A stretch of DNA of 5,284 nucleotides from an uncultured Chloroflexota bacterium. GTDB taxonomy: Bacteria > Chloroflexota > Anaerolineae > B4-G1 > DUEL01. A program made the translations under genes and the position numbers. Shown here in pieces: positions 5,265-5,284 of the stretch (its first letter is position 1; every line of letters begins with the position of its first letter). The notes under the pieces were generated by a model. The model was not told the origin of the DNA. It saw only the letters and a list, made by a program, of their open reading frames with translations, and searched no databases. Location of the stretch: positions 1 through 5,284 of the forward strand of contig CAKZOY010000548.1 in NCBI GenBank assembly GCA_937138275.1, given 5' to 3'.

Positions 5265-5284
5265 TTAAAAGTATAAATGGTATT

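Noticed and set aside
5186..5284. End of an insertion sequence
   Set aside because: The inverted arms and AT-rich shift are suggestive, but there is no transposase fragment, no target duplication and no second copy to compare within the window.

Overview
The window is a GC-rich stretch of bacterial chromosome with four complete, tightly packed protein genes in two divergent pairs, and control DNA between and beside them. Gene density, GTG starts, the abundance of long antisense shadow frames, and the protein types suggest a high-GC, possibly thermophilic Chloroflexota-like bacterium. The protein types are a YkuD transpeptidase with SH3-like N-terminal modules, a soluble GAF histidine kinase, and an NSAR/OSBS-type enolase-superfamily enzyme. 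The lineage is an inference from style; no rRNA or marker gene is present.

Left half, minus strand: a MATE-family multidrug/metabolite exporter (GTG start at 2615) is followed after 16 bp by an enolase-superfamily enzyme of the N-succinylamino acid racemase / o-succinylbenzoate synthase type, so they form a likely two-gene operon. Beyond its stop lies a 20-bp-stem inverted repeat. Its left arm also reads as a four-tract G-quadruplex motif on the plus strand.

Centre: a 154-bp divergent intergenic region. It holds a near-consensus sigma-70-type promoter rightward (TTGACA, 17 bp, TATACT) and a weaker candidate leftward whose start point would nearly coincide with the MATE start codon.

Right half, plus strand: a secreted L,D-transpeptidase (YkuD) overlaps a cytoplasmic GAF-HisKA-HATPase histidine kinase by a GTGA junction. 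The two should be co-transcribed and translationally coupled. The kinase has no membrane segment, and no response regulator gene is visible.

Right end: after the kinase the composition drops abruptly (the last 74 bases are about 24% G+C). This tail carries two overlapping inverted repeats and a perfect TTGACA-16-TATAAT promoter, itself bracketed by an imperfect inverted repeat. It should drive a transcript that starts at the window edge and leaves it.

I see no CRISPR, tRNA, rRNA or transposase gene and no clear new multi-gene system. The points most worth a second look are the SYGC variant of the transpeptidase motif and its coupling to a kinase, the right-end control region, the left-end hairpin/G-quadruplex switch, and the racemase-exporter pairing.
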